DNA of 64,000 nucleotides from NCBI RefSeq assembly GCF_003633895.1, contig NZ_RBID01000017.1:160507-224506 (forward strand), given 5' to 3'. Shown piece by piece: positions 24,847 through 35,544 of this stretch. How positions within the stretch are numbered: position 1 is the first letter of the stretch; each line of letters starts with the position of its first letter. The notes under the pieces are model-generated. The model made no database searches and was not told the origin of the DNA. It was given only the letters and a program-made list of their open reading frames with translations. The position numbers and the translations under genes were made by a program. Source of the DNA: Vogesella indigofera. GTDB taxonomy: Bacteria; Pseudomonadota; Gammaproteobacteria; Burkholderiales; Chromobacteriaceae.

Positions 24847-25020
24847 GTTTGTGCAGCCCGCCGCGCGGGAGTCGTTGATGTGCTGATGGCGGTGAATTGT
24901 GAGCTGGGCACCGCTGTGAATGTGTCGCCATGGCTGGCAGCGGATGACTAGCGGGGCGGTGTCTTCGGCGGCAAGCCGCTACCCGCCGTCGGCCGGACCG
25001 CCGCGCCGGCAATATTACGG

Positions 25021-26412
25021 TCAGCCCGTCGGCAAGGCTGCCCCCGACAGGCGACAGACCCGGTTGCGGCCCTGATGCTTGGCGAGGTACAGCGCCTTGT
25101 CGGCCAGCTCGACCAGCTGGTGTTCCGCCGTCAATGCCGTTGCTGGCTGGCAATGCAGCCCGATGCTGACGGTCACCACCGCAGCTTGCGCCGCAGTATC
25201 GCTGGCCGCGGGAATGGCCAACTGCTCCACCGCGCAGCGGATGCGCTCGGCAATCTGCGCCGCATGCAGCTCGTCACAGCCATCCAGGATCGCGATGAAT
25301 TCCTCGCCGCCGTAGCGAGCCAGGGTGTCGCCATCGCGCAGCTGCTGCGCCATACAGGCGGCAATCTGCCGCAGGCAGTCGTCGCCCTGCACGTGGCCGA
25401 AGCTGTCGTTGTAGCGCTTGAAATGGTCGATGTCGGCCATCAGCACCGTGAACGGGCGCGTCTGCTCCGGTGGGCGCTGGCGGAGGGTGTCCAGTGCGCT
25501 GTCGAAGTGGCGGCGGGAGAACAGGCCGGTGAGGCTGTCGCGGATTGAGGTCTCGTACGCCTGACTGTAGGAGCTTTGCAGCCGTTTTTGCAGGCGGAAC
25601 ACCTCGAACAGCAGGGCCCCCAGCATGATGGTGGCGGCGAACTGTTCGAAAAAGCGCGAGGCATACCAGCCGACCGTCAGCCGCTGGCTGGAGGAGAACA
25701 CCAGCACCAGGTACAGCAGATAACCATAGCAGCACAGCGCCAGCCAGCAGTGAAAGGCGCTGCGCAAGCGCGTGACCAGCAGCACGCTGGCCAGTGCACC
25801 GCCCCAGCTAAGCAGCAGGGCAATGGGCAGGCCGCTGTCACGCAGCGCCCGATAGTCGCCTTGCTGGCTGACCAGTCGACTCAGGTCGGGCAGATGAGGT
25901 GGCAACCACTGCGTCACCAGCCATACCAGCGATAGCGCCAGCAGCAGACAGCCGAGCAGGAAGCCGCTGCTCAGGCGCGGCGACAGTGGCGGTTTCGGTT
26001 GCCACGCCAGGCACAGCATCGCCAGCATGATCAGCATGGCAAAACCGGCGAGGCGGGCGAACCACAGCCAGATGCTCAGGTGCGAGCCGAGTTGCAGGCC
26101 CAGTTGCCCGGGAAACACCTCGGGCAGCATCAGCAGCTGGTAGATGGCCATCAGCGCCGAGTAGGCGAACGCGGCACCGAGCAGGCCGGTGGCGGGACGG
26201 CGCTTGACGTAGAAATGCAGCAGGATCAGGTAGGCAATGATGCTGTTGTTGACCGCCAGCGCGGTGATCAGCACCGGCCGCAGATTGCTGCCGGCGGTGG
26301 GCTGGTTGGCGTAGGGCAGCAATAACGCGGCCGCTGCCGTCATCAACAGCATCAGCACACCGGCCAGAATCATGGCCGGGCGACTGGGGGCGGCGGAGAA
26401 ATTGTCTTTCAT
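25021..26412 (-). CDS. membrane-anchored diguanylate cyclase (GGDEF)
   Basis: The protein has 463 residues from MKDNFSAAPSRPAM (ATG at 26412); a longer open frame continues upstream but enters the next gene. The N-terminal half (about 15-290) has seven or eight hydrophobic segments, like a MASE-type sensor. The GGDEF domain follows (about 300-460) with RDSLTGLFSRRHFD, substrate-binding DIDHFKRYND and active-site GGEEF at 368-372. An RxxD inhibitory site (RDGD, 359-362) lies five residues before it. It should make c-di-GMP under product inhibition. No partner gene is adjacent; the PilZ protein at 19.5 kb is a plausible receptor. Confidence 0.9.
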   Translation of the reverse strand: MKDNFSAAPSRPAMILAGVLMLLMTAAAALLLPYANQPTAGSNLRPVLITALAVNNSIIAYLILLHFYVKRRPATGLLGAAFAYSALMAIYQLLMLPEVFPGQLGLQLGSHLSIWLWFARLAGFAMLIMLAMLCLAWQPKPPLSPRLSSGFLLGCLLLALSLVWLVTQWLPPHLPDLSRLVSQQGDYRALRDSGLPIALLLSWGGALASVLLVTRLRSAFHCWLALCCYGYLLYLVLVFSSSQRLTVGWYASRFFEQFAATIMLGALLFEVFRLQKRLQSSYSQAYETSIRDSLTGLFSRRHFDSALDTLRQRPPEQTRPFTVLMADIDHFKRYNDSFGHVQGDDCLRQIAACMAQQLRDGDTLARYGGEEFIAILDGCDELHAAQIAERIRCAVEQLAIPAASDTAAQAAVVTVSIGLHCQPATALTAEHQLVELADKALYLAKHQGRNRVCRLSGAALPTG

Positions 26413-26624
26413 GCGGTGACTCGGAGCGGACGACGCGGTAAAGGCTAAACGCTGCGGCGCACGGATATTGCCGGCAACGCTGGTGGTTGGCCGATTGTAG
26501 CCTGCCGCAATGGCGTGCTGGCAGCACTTTATGACATTTTTAGTGTGGCACGCACAATGACAGCGGGCTTCGATAGGCTTTTCTTGTGTAGCCGACGGCT
26601 TAGCATTGGCCGTCGCTTGCCCGC

Positions 26625-27371
26625 TCAGCAGGCGATGAAGGCGCGCTGGCCGTGGCCGTCGCCCAGCTCGGTGAGGCGGGTGTCGTAGACCTGCTCCAGT
26701 CGACTCTGCGTCATCACCTGTGCCGTGTCGCCGTGGGCGATTTGCATGCCGTCCTTGAGCAGCAGCACCTTGTCGGCATGGCGCAGTGCCAGGTTGACGT
26801 CGTGCAGCACCGCGACCATGCCCAGCTGCCAGCGCTGCGCCAGTTGCCGCAGGATTGCCAGCTGCTGGTTGGCGGCGCCGATATCCAGCGCGGCGGTCGG
26901 CTCGTCCAGCAGCAGGTAGCGCTGTGCAGCCTTGCTGGCCAGCAGCTGGTGCAGCACCCGCGCCAGGTGCACGCGCTGCAGTTCGCCGCCCGACAGGCTG
27001 GCGCAGTCGCGTGCCAGCAGCGTCTGGCAGCCGCACAGGTCCAGTGCCTGCGCCAGCATCGCGCGATCGGCTTGCGCCACGCCGATGTGCAGCAGATCGG
27101 CCACGCGCATGCCCGCCGGCCGTGCCGGATGCTGTTCGATCAGCGCGCGGCAGCTGGCGAGGCGGGCGGCGTCGATGCCGACGAGGGGTTCGCCGGCGAG
27201 CAGGATTTCGCCCACCGCTGCCGGGTAGTAGCCACCGATGGCGTGCAGCAGCGTGCTTTTGCCGGCGCCGTTGGGGCCGAGGATGACGGTGACTTCGCCC
27301 GCGGTGCAGGCAAAATCGATGTCGTGCAGTGGGGCGGGGTGGCGCAGCGACAGCCGGCGGATTTCAAGCAT
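26625..27371 (-). CDS. hmuV: heme/iron-chelate ABC transporter ATP-binding protein
   Basis: The protein has 248 residues. Walker A GPNGAGKST (about 32-40), ABC signature LSGGELQR and Walker B RYLLLDEPTAALD are intact. The HmuV-like layout is visible in LRQLAQRWQLGMVAVLHDVN followed by ADKVLLLKDG. It powers uptake through the FecCD-type permease encoded just upstream, which its start overlaps by 8 bp. The ligand (heme, vitamin B12 or siderophore) cannot be proven from sequence; heme is favoured by the HmuV-like ATPase. No periplasmic binding protein or TonB receptor is nearby. Confidence 0.8.
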   Translation of the reverse strand: MLEIRRLSLRHPAPLHDIDFACTAGEVTVILGPNGAGKSTLLHAIGGYYPAAVGEILLAGEPLVGIDAARLASCRALIEQHPARPAGMRVADLLHIGVAQADRAMLAQALDLCGCQTLLARDCASLSGGELQRVHLARVLHQLLASKAAQRYLLLDEPTAALDIGAANQQLAILRQLAQRWQLGMVAVLHDVNLALRHADKVLLLKDGMQIAHGDTAQVMTQSRLEQVYDTRLTELGDGHGQRAFIAC

Positions 27372-28335
27372 GGGTCGGCTGCTTGCGGGTCAGCAGGTAC
27401 AGAAAGAACGGTGCACCGGCGAGGCTGGTGATCACCCCCACCGGCAACTCGGCCGGGTACAGCAGTTCGCGCGCGGCCAGATCGGCCAGCAGCGTGAGCA
27501 GGGCGCCGGCCAGTGGCGCCAGTTTCAGCAGCGTCGGTAGGTGCAGCCCGGTCAGGCGGCGCAGGATGTGTGGCGCCATCAGCCCGACAAAGCCGACCAT
27601 GCCGCATTGCGACACCACCACGCCGGCGGCCAGCGCTGCCAGCGCGATGGTGACGGCACCGTTGCGGCCAACGTTGAAGCCGCTGTAGAACGCGGCACGG
27701 TCGCCCAGTTGCAGCGCCTGCAGGAAGCGCCCCTGGTGCTGCAGCGCCACGGTGACGGTGACGGCCAGCAGCGCCAGCAGCCATGCCTGGCGGCCGTCGC
27801 TGCCGGCAAAGCTACCCATCAGCCAGAAGGTGACGCTGCGCAGCGCGCCATCGGGCAGGGTGCTGATCAGCAGCGTCAGCAGGCTGCCGCACAGCGCGTT
27901 GACGGCGACGCCGGCCAGAATCAGCGTGGCGGTGGCGCGGCCGCGGGCCAGATGGCTGACCAGCAGCAGAGCCGCCAGCGCCCCGCCAAAGGCGGCGATG
28001 GAGACCGCCAGCGTCGGCCAGCGGGCGGCCAGCGCCAGCGCGGCGGCCAGTGCCGCACCGCCGGAGATGCCGATCAGGCCGGGTTCGGCCAGGTCATTGT
28101 GAAAGCGGGCCTGGATGGCGAGGCCGGCGGTGGCCAGTAGCGCGCCGGCGGCGGCGGCACTGACCACGCGCGGCAGGCGCAGCGCCAGCAGCAGCTCGCG
28201 TTCCAGCGCATCGTGGCCGGGCAGCGCGAACAGGGCGGCCAACCTGGCTGCGGCGTGTTCGCCGGCGAGCAGGGAAATAAAGAAGGCCAGCCCGGTGAGG
28301 CTGGCCAGCAGGATCAGCAGCGTGCGTGCCGACAT
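27364..28335 (-). CDS. hmuU: FecCD-family ABC transporter permease
   Basis: The protein has 323 residues with about nine to ten hydrophobic helices. Family landmarks: RLPRVVSAAAAGALLATAGL near residue 53, PGLIGISGGAALAAALAL, LILAGVAVNALCGSLLTLL, and near the C-terminus the ATPase-coupling region MVGFVGLMAPHILRRLTG. It forms the membrane channel for heme or iron-chelate uptake with the HmuV-like ATPase. Its start is 18 bp after dapB, so the pair appears to be the distal part of bamE-dapB-hmuU-hmuV. A 13-bp repeat copy is inside at 27663-27675 (codons for NVGRN). Confidence 0.8.
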   Translation of the reverse strand: MSARTLLILLASLTGLAFFISLLAGEHAAARLAALFALPGHDALERELLLALRLPRVVSAAAAGALLATAGLAIQARFHNDLAEPGLIGISGGAALAAALALAARWPTLAVSIAAFGGALAALLLVSHLARGRATATLILAGVAVNALCGSLLTLLISTLPDGALRSVTFWLMGSFAGSDGRQAWLLALLAVTVTVALQHQGRFLQALQLGDRAAFYSGFNVGRNGAVTIALAALAAGVVVSQCGMVGFVGLMAPHILRRLTGLHLPTLLKLAPLAGALLTLLADLAARELLYPAELPVGVITSLAGAPFFLYLLTRKQPTHA

Positions 28336-28353
28336 CTCAGTGCGGAGCGGGCA

Positions 28354-29537
<1,184 letters not shown>

Positions 29538-29623
29538 CGTGACCACACCACCGTACGGGTTGGGGAATCCTGGAAAAGGTTTTATCATACTGTAAGACCA
29601 CTCACCAAAGATACCCACCCCCC

Positions 29624-30064
29624 ATGATGAACAAAGCCAGCCATCTCAAAGACATCGGCCTGAAAGCAACCGGCCCGCGCCTGCGTATCATGGAGCTGTT
29701 CGAGAACAGCAAGGATCGCCATCTGTCGGCCGAGGACGTGTACAAGAAGCTGATCGCCGAAGATGCGGATATCGGTCTGGCCACCATCTATCGCGTGCTG
29801 ACCCAGTTCGAACAGGCCGGTATCCTGATTCGTCATCACTTCGAATCCGGCAAGGCGGTCTACGAGCTGAACGAAGGCGGCCATCATGACCACATGGTGT
29901 GCTACCGCTGCGGCAAGGTGACCGAGTTCTTCGATCCGAAAATCGAGGAACTGCAGAACCAGATCGCCGCGCAGCACGGTTTCAGCATCCAGGACCACTC
30001 GCTCTATCTGTACGGTGAATGCGAAGACTGCAGCAAGAGCGAGCGCAAGCCTTTCCGTCGATGA
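29624..30064 (+). CDS. fur: ferric uptake regulator
   Basis: The protein has 146 residues (two adjacent ATGs at 29624 and 29627 are both possible). The winged helix contains LKATGPRLRIMELFENS and DIGLATIYRVLTQFEQAGI. The metal sites include HHFESGKAVYEL, GGHHDHMVC and the CxxC pairs CYRCGK and CEDC. It represses iron-uptake genes when Fe2+ is bound. It is divergent from bamE-dapB-hmuUV, whose last genes are iron/heme transport. No convincing Fur box was seen in the 86-bp intergenic region. It overlaps aat (ATGA). Confidence 0.96.
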   Translation: MMNKASHLKDIGLKATGPRLRIMELFENSKDRHLSAEDVYKKLIAEDADIGLATIYRVLTQFEQAGILIRHHFESGKAVYELNEGGHHDHMVCYRCGKVTEFFDPKIEELQNQIAAQHGFSIQDHSLYLYGECEDCSKSERKPFRR

Positions 30065-30765
30065 TTCCCTGGCTTGGGCGGAGTCTGGAATTCCCGCCCG
30101 TGTCGCTGGCAATGGCCGAGCCGGATGGCTTGCTGGCCGCCGGCGGCGACCTGTCCGTTGCCCGTCTGCTTGCCGGTTACTCGCACGGCATCTTTCCCTG
30201 GTTCTCTCCGGAAGACCCCATCCTGTGGTGGTCGCCATCGCAGCGCATGGTGGTGGAGCCGGGCGCGCTGAAAGTCTCGCGCTCGATGGCCAAGGTGCTG
30301 CGCAACCGCCATTACCGCGTGACCACCGACCGTGCCTTCGGTGCCGTGATGCAGGCTTGCGCCGTGCAGCGCGACGAGCAGGGCGGCACCTGGATCACCG
30401 CGGAGATGATCGCTGCCTATACTGAATTGCATCGGCAGGGTTATGCCCATTCCTTTGAAGTGTGGATGGACGACGAGCTGGCCGGCGGGCTGTACGGTGT
30501 CGCCATCGGCGGCATGTTCTACGGCGAGTCGATGTTCCACCGCCGCCGCGACGCCTCCAAGATCGCCTTCATCCACATGGCACAGCATCTGTTTGCCCAC
30601 GGTGTCGGGCTGATCGATTGCCAGATGCCGACCGCGCACCTCGCCAGCCTTGGTGCGCGCCTGATCGGGCGAGAGCCGTTTGTCGCCCGGGTGCAGCAGC
30701 TGCTGCGTTGTCCATTGCCGGATACAGTGTGGGATTACGTCTACGATCATGAGCCATCGCGATAA
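30061..30765 (+). CDS. aat: leucyl/phenylalanyl-tRNA--protein transferase
   Basis: Adds Leu or Phe to N-terminal Lys/Arg of proteins, marking them for ClpS-ClpAP degradation. The protein has 234 residues from [13 protein letters not shown]; the ATG overlaps the fur TGA. It carries the conserved [49 protein letters not shown] and [19 protein letters not shown] motifs. Standard length. It lies next to bpt, the other bacterial N-end-rule transferase. Confidence 0.96.
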   Translation: MIPWLGRSLEFPPVSLAMAEPDGLLAAGGDLSVARLLAGYSHGIFPWFSPEDPILWWSPSQRMVVEPGALKVSRSMAKVLRNRHYRVTTDRAFGAVMQACAVQRDEQGGTWITAEMIAAYTELHRQGYAHSFEVWMDDELAGGLYGVAIGGMFYGESMFHRRRDASKIAFIHMAQHLFAHGVGLIDCQMPTAHLASLGARLIGREPFVARVQQLLRCPLPDTVWDYVYDHEPSR

Positions 30766-31474
30766 CGACGCCATTGCCATCATCCATTTCTACGCCACGG
30801 CACCGTATGCCTGCAGCTATCTGGATGACCGCCAGGCCCGCTCCCAGGTTGCGGTGCCGGCGGAAGCGATCGACAGCACGGTCTACAGCCAGCTGGTGGG
30901 GCTGGGCTTCCGCCGCAGCGGCCACTTCACCTACCGGCCGTATTGCGATGCCTGCCGCGCCTGTGTGCCGGTGCGCATTCCGGTGGCGCGCTTCGTGCCG
31001 GATCGCAGCCAGCGGCGCGCGCTGCGCCGTCATGGCGAGCTGAGCACGCGCATCCTGCCGCTCGGCTTTGTCGACGAGCATTTCCAGCTGTACCGCCGCT
31101 ACCAGCAGGCACGCCACGACGGTGGCGGCATGTCGGAGGACGACCCGGGGCAGTACGCGGAGTTCATCCTGAAAAGCCGGGTCGAGAGCTGGCTGGTGGA
31201 GTTTCGCGAGCAGGGCGTGCTGCGCATGGTCAGCCTGATCGACCGGCTGGATGACGGCCTGTCGGCGGTGTATACCTTTTTCGATCCGGACCAGCCGCGC
31301 ACCGCCTACGGCGTTTACAACGTGCTGTGGCAGGTCGATCTCGCGCGCCGGCTGCAGCTGTCCTATCTGTATCTCGGCTACTGGATCGCCGAATCGCCAA
31401 AGATGGCCTACAAGACGCGCTACCGGCCGCTGGAGCGGCTGGACGATGGCCGCTGGCGCGCGTTCGAGCCCTGA
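30749..31474 (+). CDS. bpt: aspartate/glutamate leucyltransferase (Ate1-like)
   Basis: Transfers Leu to N-terminal Asp/Glu of proteins. The protein has 241 residues from [11 protein letters not shown]; it overlaps aat by 17 bp, so translation is probably coupled. Family motifs: [35 protein letters not shown] (cysteine cluster), [12 protein letters not shown] and [18 protein letters not shown]. The fur-aat-bpt order couples iron regulation with the N-end rule genes only by position. Confidence 0.95.
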   Translation: MSHRDNDAIAIIHFYATAPYACSYLDDRQARSQVAVPAEAIDSTVYSQLVGLGFRRSGHFTYRPYCDACRACVPVRIPVARFVPDRSQRRALRRHGELSTRILPLGFVDEHFQLYRRYQQARHDGGGMSEDDPGQYAEFILKSRVESWLVEFREQGVLRMVSLIDRLDDGLSAVYTFFDPDQPRTAYGVYNVLWQVDLARRLQLSYLYLGYWIAESPKMAYKTRYRPLERLDDGRWRAFEP

Positions 31475-31475
31475 T

Positions 31476-31488
31476 TGCGGCCAACCTT
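31476..31488 (+). repeat. 13-bp uptake-sequence-like word, intergenic copy
   Basis: TGCGGCCAACCTT one base after the bpt stop codon and just before the terminator. Confidence 0.85.
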
Positions 31489-31498
31489 GCCATGCATG

Positions 31499-31529
31499 AA
31501 AACAGGCACCCCGGGGTGCCTGTTTTTTT
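31499..31529. terminator. bidirectional terminator between bpt and the SlyB-like gene
   Basis: AAAACAGGCAC pairs with GTGCCTGTTTT around a GC-rich centre, with T-runs in both directions (TTTTTTT on the + side). It serves convergent genes. Confidence 0.9.
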
Positions 31530-31544
31530 GCGCGTGCTGCCCGC

Positions 31545-32015
31545 TTACAGCGGGCTGACGCGGGTGGTGCCGCCGCCGCTCAGGACCCGCACGCGCTGGC
31601 CCTGGCTGAACGGCACATCGGCCTCCTGCACGATGGACAGCATCTTGCCGCCGTTATCCAGCTTCACCGTGATTTCCAGCGCCGGCTTGGTGTTCAGCGT
31701 CTGTTGTGCCGATTGCGCCGCCAGTCCGCCGGCGATGGCGCCGACGATGGCACCGGCGACGGCGCCGCTACCCTTGCCGATATTGCTGCCGGCCAGGCCG
31801 CCCAGCGCGGTACCGCCCATGGTCAGCAGCTCGTTGCGGTTGCCTTCCATCAGCACGTTCTTGACGGCGATCACCTGGCCGAACTCGACCACGTGCGCCT
31901 GGCGCATCTGGTCCTTGCTGTAGACCTGGCCGGAGTCTGAGGTGTTGGCGCAGCCGGTGGCCAGACCGGCGGCCAGCAGGGCGATGCCGCCCAGTTGCAG
32001 TAGTCTGCGGTTCAT
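31545..32015 (-). CDS. SlyB/Pcp-like outer membrane lipoprotein with glycine zipper
   Basis: The protein has 156 residues. The ATG at 32015 is preferred because AAGGAAG sits 6 bp before it; an ATG at 32030 would consume that RBS. The signal LLAAGLATGCAN gives a lipobox (ATGC). The centre is a two-helix glycine zipper, GGTALGGLAGSNIGKGSGA and AGAIVGAIAGGLA, followed by a small beta-rich C-terminal part. SlyB-type proteins sit in the outer membrane and support envelope integrity under stress. Confidence 0.85.
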   Translation of the reverse strand: MNRRLLQLGGIALLAAGLATGCANTSDSGQVYSKDQMRQAHVVEFGQVIAVKNVLMEGNRNELLTMGGTALGGLAGSNIGKGSGAVAGAIVGAIAGGLAAQSAQQTLNTKPALEITVKLDNGGKMLSIVQEADVPFSQGQRVRVLSGGGTTRVSPL

Positions 32016-32039
32016 GATGCTTCCTTTCATGGGCGGATG

Positions 32040-33068
32040 TCAGCCGTGGCGCTTGCCGCGCAGCGCTTCGGCGCATTCGTTGATCAGGCCCGGACCACGG
32101 TAGATCAGGCCGGAGTACAGCTGCACCAGCGTGGCGCCGGCGTCGATCTTCTCCTGCGCGTCGGCCCCGGACAGGATGCCGCCGACACCGATGATCGGCA
32201 GCGCGCCGTCCAGCGCCCGCGCCAGGTTGCGGATCAGCTGCGTCGAGCGCTCGCGTACCGGCGCGCCGGACAGGCCGCCGGCCTCGCCTTGCAGCGGATG
32301 GCCGGCGATCTCGCTGCGCGACAGCGTGGTGTTGGTGGCGATCACCGCGTCCAGCTGGTGTTCGGTCAGCAGGCGGGCGATCTCCTGTGTCTGTTCGGCA
32401 TCCAGGTCCGGCGCGATCTTCACCGCCAGTGGCACATAGCGGCCATGCTGGTCGGCCAGTCGCGACTGGCGGTTCTTCAGCGCGGCGAGCAGCTCGCCCA
32501 GCTCATCGGACTGCTGCAGCTGGCGCAAGTTCTTGGTGTTGGGCGAGGAGATGTTGACGGTGACGTAGCTGGCGCACTCGTACACCTTGTCGAGGCAGGT
32601 CAGGTAGTCGTCCTTGGCGTTCTCGATCGGCGTGCTGGCGTTCTTGCCGATATTGATGCCGAGGATGCCCTGGAAGCGGCTGTTGCGCACGTTCTCCAGC
32701 AGCGCGTCGACGCCCTTGTTGTTGAAGCCCATGCGGTTGATGATGCCTTCGTGCTCCGGCACGCGGAACAGGCGCGGCTTGGGGTTGCCGTCCTGCGGGC
32801 GTGGCGTCACGGTGCCGATCTCGATGAAGCCGAAGCCGAGTGCGGCGAGGGCGTCGATGTGGTCGCCGTTCTTGTCCAGACCGGCGGCGAGGCCGACCGG
32901 ATTGGGGAAGGTCAGGCCCATGGCTTTTACCGGATTGCGGCCAACCTTGCGGCTAAGCAAGCCGGTCAATTGCAGGCGATACGCGGTATCCAGCAGCGAC
33001 AGGGTGGTTTCGTGCGCGGATTCGGCATCGGTGCGGAACAGCAAGGGGCGTAACAGCGGGTAAAGCAT
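32040..33068 (-). CDS. pyrD: dihydroorotate dehydrogenase (quinone), class 2
   Basis: Fourth step of pyrimidine synthesis, coupled to quinones at the inner membrane. The protein has 342 residues from [11 protein letters not shown], preceded by GGAGAAA. The N-terminal helices for membrane contact are present (class 2). Motifs: [56 protein letters not shown] with the catalytic Ser, and [11 protein letters not shown] near the end. An internal 13-bp repeat copy at 32936-32948 encodes part of KVGRNP. Confidence 0.96.
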   Translation of the reverse strand: MLYPLLRPLLFRTDAESAHETTLSLLDTAYRLQLTGLLSRKVGRNPVKAMGLTFPNPVGLAAGLDKNGDHIDALAALGFGFIEIGTVTPRPQDGNPKPRLFRVPEHEGIINRMGFNNKGVDALLENVRNSRFQGILGINIGKNASTPIENAKDDYLTCLDKVYECASYVTVNISSPNTKNLRQLQQSDELGELLAALKNRQSRLADQHGRYVPLAVKIAPDLDAEQTQEIARLLTEHQLDAVIATNTTLSRSEIAGHPLQGEAGGLSGAPVRERSTQLIRNLARALDGALPIIGVGGILSGADAQEKIDAGATLVQLYSGLIYRGPGLINECAEALRGKRHG

Positions 33069-33112
33069 GGCTTTCTCCGTAAGGCGCGAGCACGGCTCGC
33101 GCCACAACAGGG

Positions 33113-33703
33113 TTAAAGGATCTGGCAGGCGTCGTCAAAACCAAGGCGTGGTGCGCGCGGGAACAGCTTGCTGGCGTCACCGTAGCCGAGATTGATCAGG
33201 AAGTTGCTCTTGATGTGGCCTTGCGGGAAGAAGGCGGCGTCCACGGCGGCGTTGTCGAAGCCGGACATCGGGCCGCAGTCCAGCCCCAGCGCGCGGGCGG
33301 CCATGATCAGGTAGGCGCCCTGCAGCGAGCTGTTGCGCATGGCGGTGCTCTGGATCGCGGCATCGTTGCCGGCGAACCAGCTGCGGGCGTCGGTGTGCGG
33401 GAACAGGCGCGGCAGCTGCTCGTAGAAGTGCAGGTCCATGGCGACGATCACTGTGACCGGTGCCGCCATGGTCTTGTCCCGGTTGCCTTCCGACAGGCAG
33501 GGCTTGAGTCTGGCCTTGGCTTCCGGCGACTGCACGAACACCAGGCGTGCCGGCGAGCAGTTGGCACTGGTCGGTGCCATTTTCATCAGCTCGAACAGCT
33601 GGTGCAGGGTTTCCTTGCTGACCGGGCGGTCTTGCCAGTGGCTATGCGTACGGGCATTGAGGAACAGTTGTTCCAGAGCGGCGTGGCTGACAGGTGTGCT
33701 CAT
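33113..33703 (-). CDS. nitroreductase family protein, RutE/malonic semialdehyde reductase-like
   Basis: The protein has 196 residues. It is an FMN-binding nitroreductase fold with [38 protein letters not shown] and [20 protein letters not shown]. These match RutE/YdfN-type enzymes. E. coli RutE reduces malonic semialdehyde in pyrimidine breakdown; here there is no rut cluster, so the substrate is uncertain. It lies 44 bp upstream of pyrD on the same strand. Confidence 0.85.
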   Translation of the reverse strand: MSTPVSHAALEQLFLNARTHSHWQDRPVSKETLHQLFELMKMAPTSANCSPARLVFVQSPEAKARLKPCLSEGNRDKTMAAPVTVIVAMDLHFYEQLPRLFPHTDARSWFAGNDAAIQSTAMRNSSLQGAYLIMAARALGLDCGPMSGFDNAAVDAAFFPQGHIKSNFLINLGYGDASKLFPRAPRLGFDDACQIL

Positions 33704-33731
33704 GCGGAGGATCTCTCTCTTTGGCGGTAAT

Positions 33732-34553
33732 TCAGGGCGCGGTGGCGGAGGTCGGTAGCAGGTTATTTGCCGGTGCTGCTGTGGCGGCGCCGATGTCCTC
33801 GCTCTTGCCGCTGGTCTTGGCGATGATGGTGATCGCCACGCGGCGGTTGCGGGCGCGGCCGTCGGCGGAAGCATTGTTGGCCACCGGCATGGTTTCGGCG
33901 CGGCCAACGGCCACCAGCCGTTCCGGCGCGATGCCGTTTTCCATGAACAGGCGCACGATGCTGCCGGCACGGGCGGCGGACAGTTCCCAGTTGGACGGGA
34001 AGAAGGCGTTGCGGATCGGGATATTGTCGGTAAAACCTTCCACCCGCACCTCGTTCGGCACCTGCGCCAGCTGCTGTGCCACCGCCGACAGGATCTGCGG
34101 CGAGTTGCCGGACGGCAGCGCCTGGCCGACCGGGAACAGCGCGGTGTCCTTGATCTCGATATGGATGCCTTCGTCGTCCTGGCGCATGCTGACCTGACCA
34201 CCCTGCATCAGCGGAGCCAGGCTCTTGCCGATGTCATCGGCCAGCTGTTTCAGGCGGGCACGCTCCTGCAGCCGCTGCTGGCCCTCGACCGCGGTGGCGA
34301 TCGGCTTGGTGTTGGGGATCTCGATCATGGTATTGGCGTTGCCGGACGGCGGCGTGGCCTGGATCGCCAGGTTGCCGCTGCGGAAGGCGTCGATCATCGA
34401 CGTCGACAGCACCCGGTACTTGCCTTCGTTGACCTGCGAAATGGCATACATCACGACGAAGAAGGCAAACAGCAGGGTGATGAAGTCGGCGTAGGAAACC
34501 AGCCAGCGTTCGTGGTTTTCGTGGACTTCTTCCTGTTTGCGGCGTCGTGCCAT
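33732..34553 (-). CDS. MotB/MotD-like flagellar stator protein with OmpA domain
   Basis: The protein has 273 residues. The N-terminus [20 protein letters not shown] has the single transmembrane helix and the conserved channel Asp (in SYADF) of MotB proteins. The C-terminal OmpA-like peptidoglycan-binding domain covers about 130-250 ([44 protein letters not shown]). This should anchor a proton-driven stator. Its usual partner, a MotA/MotC protein, is not adjacent, and no other flagellar gene is in the window. MotD (second stator set of betaproteobacteria and pseudomonads) is the likely identity. Confidence 0.85.
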   Translation of the reverse strand: MARRRKQEEVHENHERWLVSYADFITLLFAFFVVMYAISQVNEGKYRVLSTSMIDAFRSGNLAIQATPPSGNANTMIEIPNTKPIATAVEGQQRLQERARLKQLADDIGKSLAPLMQGGQVSMRQDDEGIHIEIKDTALFPVGQALPSGNSPQILSAVAQQLAQVPNEVRVEGFTDNIPIRNAFFPSNWELSAARAGSIVRLFMENGIAPERLVAVGRAETMPVANNASADGRARNRRVAITIIAKTSGKSEDIGAATAAPANNLLPTSATAP

Positions 34554-34572
34554 GAATGCTCCGTGTCAGAGG

Positions 34573-35505
34573 TCAGAAAAGGCGGGTGTCAAACAGCGCG
34601 CGGATGCCGCCGGCAAAGCTGACGCCGATGCGCTTGGCAAAAAAGTCGCCGAGGCCGTCGCTGGGGGTGAAGTCGACCAGCTCTTCGGCCTTGATCTGCT
34701 CGCGCGCCACCGAGCTGACCGAGCCCAGGTCATCGGCCAGTCCCAGCGCGATGCTGCCGCTGCCCAGCCATACCCGGCCGCTGAAGACTTCGGCGTCGGC
34801 CTTCAGCCGGCTGCCGCGCCCCTGCTTCACCACCGCGATGAACTGCTGGTGGATTTCGTCTAGCAGCGACTGGTGGATGGCCTGCTGCTGCGGGTCGCGC
34901 GGCGAGAACGGGTCGTTCATTGCCTTGTTGCTGCCGGCGGTGGTCAGCCGGCGCTCGATGCCGAGCTTCTCGATCGCCTTGTCGAAGCCGAAGCCGTCCG
35001 ACACCACGCCGATGGAGCCGATGATGCTGGCCTTGTCGACGTGAATCTTGTCGGCGGCGGCGGCGATGTAGTAGCAACCGGAGGCACACACTTCTTCCAC
35101 TACCACGTGCAGCGGAATGGTGGGGTGCAGTTTTTTCAGGCGGCGGATTTCGTCATTGGCGATGCCGGACAGCACCGGGCTGCCGCCGGGGCTGTTGGCG
35201 CGGATGATAATGCCCTTGGTGTTGCGATCGTTGTAGGCGTGCTCCAGCCCTTCCAGCAGCCGGCCGCTGGCATTGCTGTCACTGTCAATGGCGCCGTCCA
35301 GCGAGATCACCGCGGTGTGCTTGCCGCCCAGCGTGCCGCTGTCCTGTTCGTCCTGCCAGAAAAACATCGCCAGCAGCGTGCCGATCAGCAATAGCCACGC
35401 CAGCCGGAAGAAGGTCTTCCATTGGCGGGTGCGTTTCTGTTCCAGCAGTGCCGCGCCAGCCAGCTTTTCAATCAGCTGGCGCTCCCATTTGGGTTCTTGC
35501 TCCAT
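34573..35505 (-). CDS. sppA: S49 family signal peptide peptidase, short SppA
   Basis: The protein has 310 residues from MEQEPKWERQLIEK; one TM helix at about 35-52 (LAWLLLIGTLLAMFFW). It is the short one-domain form, roughly half the length of E. coli SppA. The protease core has IIIRANSPGGSPVLSGIAND and the nucleophile region VCASGCYYIAAAADKI with Ser. The downstream SIGVVSDGFGFDKAIEKLG contributes the Lys side of the dyad by family analogy. It degrades cleaved signal peptides at the inner membrane. The repeat at 35525-35537 lies just upstream of its start. Confidence 0.9.
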   Translation of the reverse strand: MEQEPKWERQLIEKLAGAALLEQKRTRQWKTFFRLAWLLLIGTLLAMFFWQDEQDSGTLGGKHTAVISLDGAIDSDSNASGRLLEGLEHAYNDRNTKGIIIRANSPGGSPVLSGIANDEIRRLKKLHPTIPLHVVVEEVCASGCYYIAAAADKIHVDKASIIGSIGVVSDGFGFDKAIEKLGIERRLTTAGSNKAMNDPFSPRDPQQQAIHQSLLDEIHQQFIAVVKQGRGSRLKADAEVFSGRVWLGSGSIALGLADDLGSVSSVAREQIKAEELVDFTPSDGLGDFFAKRIGVSFAGGIRALFDTRLF

Positions 35506-35524
35506 GCTTGCCTCAATCTTCCGC

Positions 35525-35537
35525 AACGTTGGCCGCA
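35525..35537 (-). repeat. 13-bp uptake-sequence-like word, intergenic copy
   Basis: AACGTTGGCCGCA between the Rieske gene stop and the sppA start codon. Confidence 0.85.
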
Positions 35538-35544
35538 ACGCGCA

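Noticed and set aside
29538-29623. Fur box between bamE and fur
   Set aside because: Only isolated ATGATAA-like pieces are present; no 19-bp palindrome approaching GATAATGATAATCATTATC.
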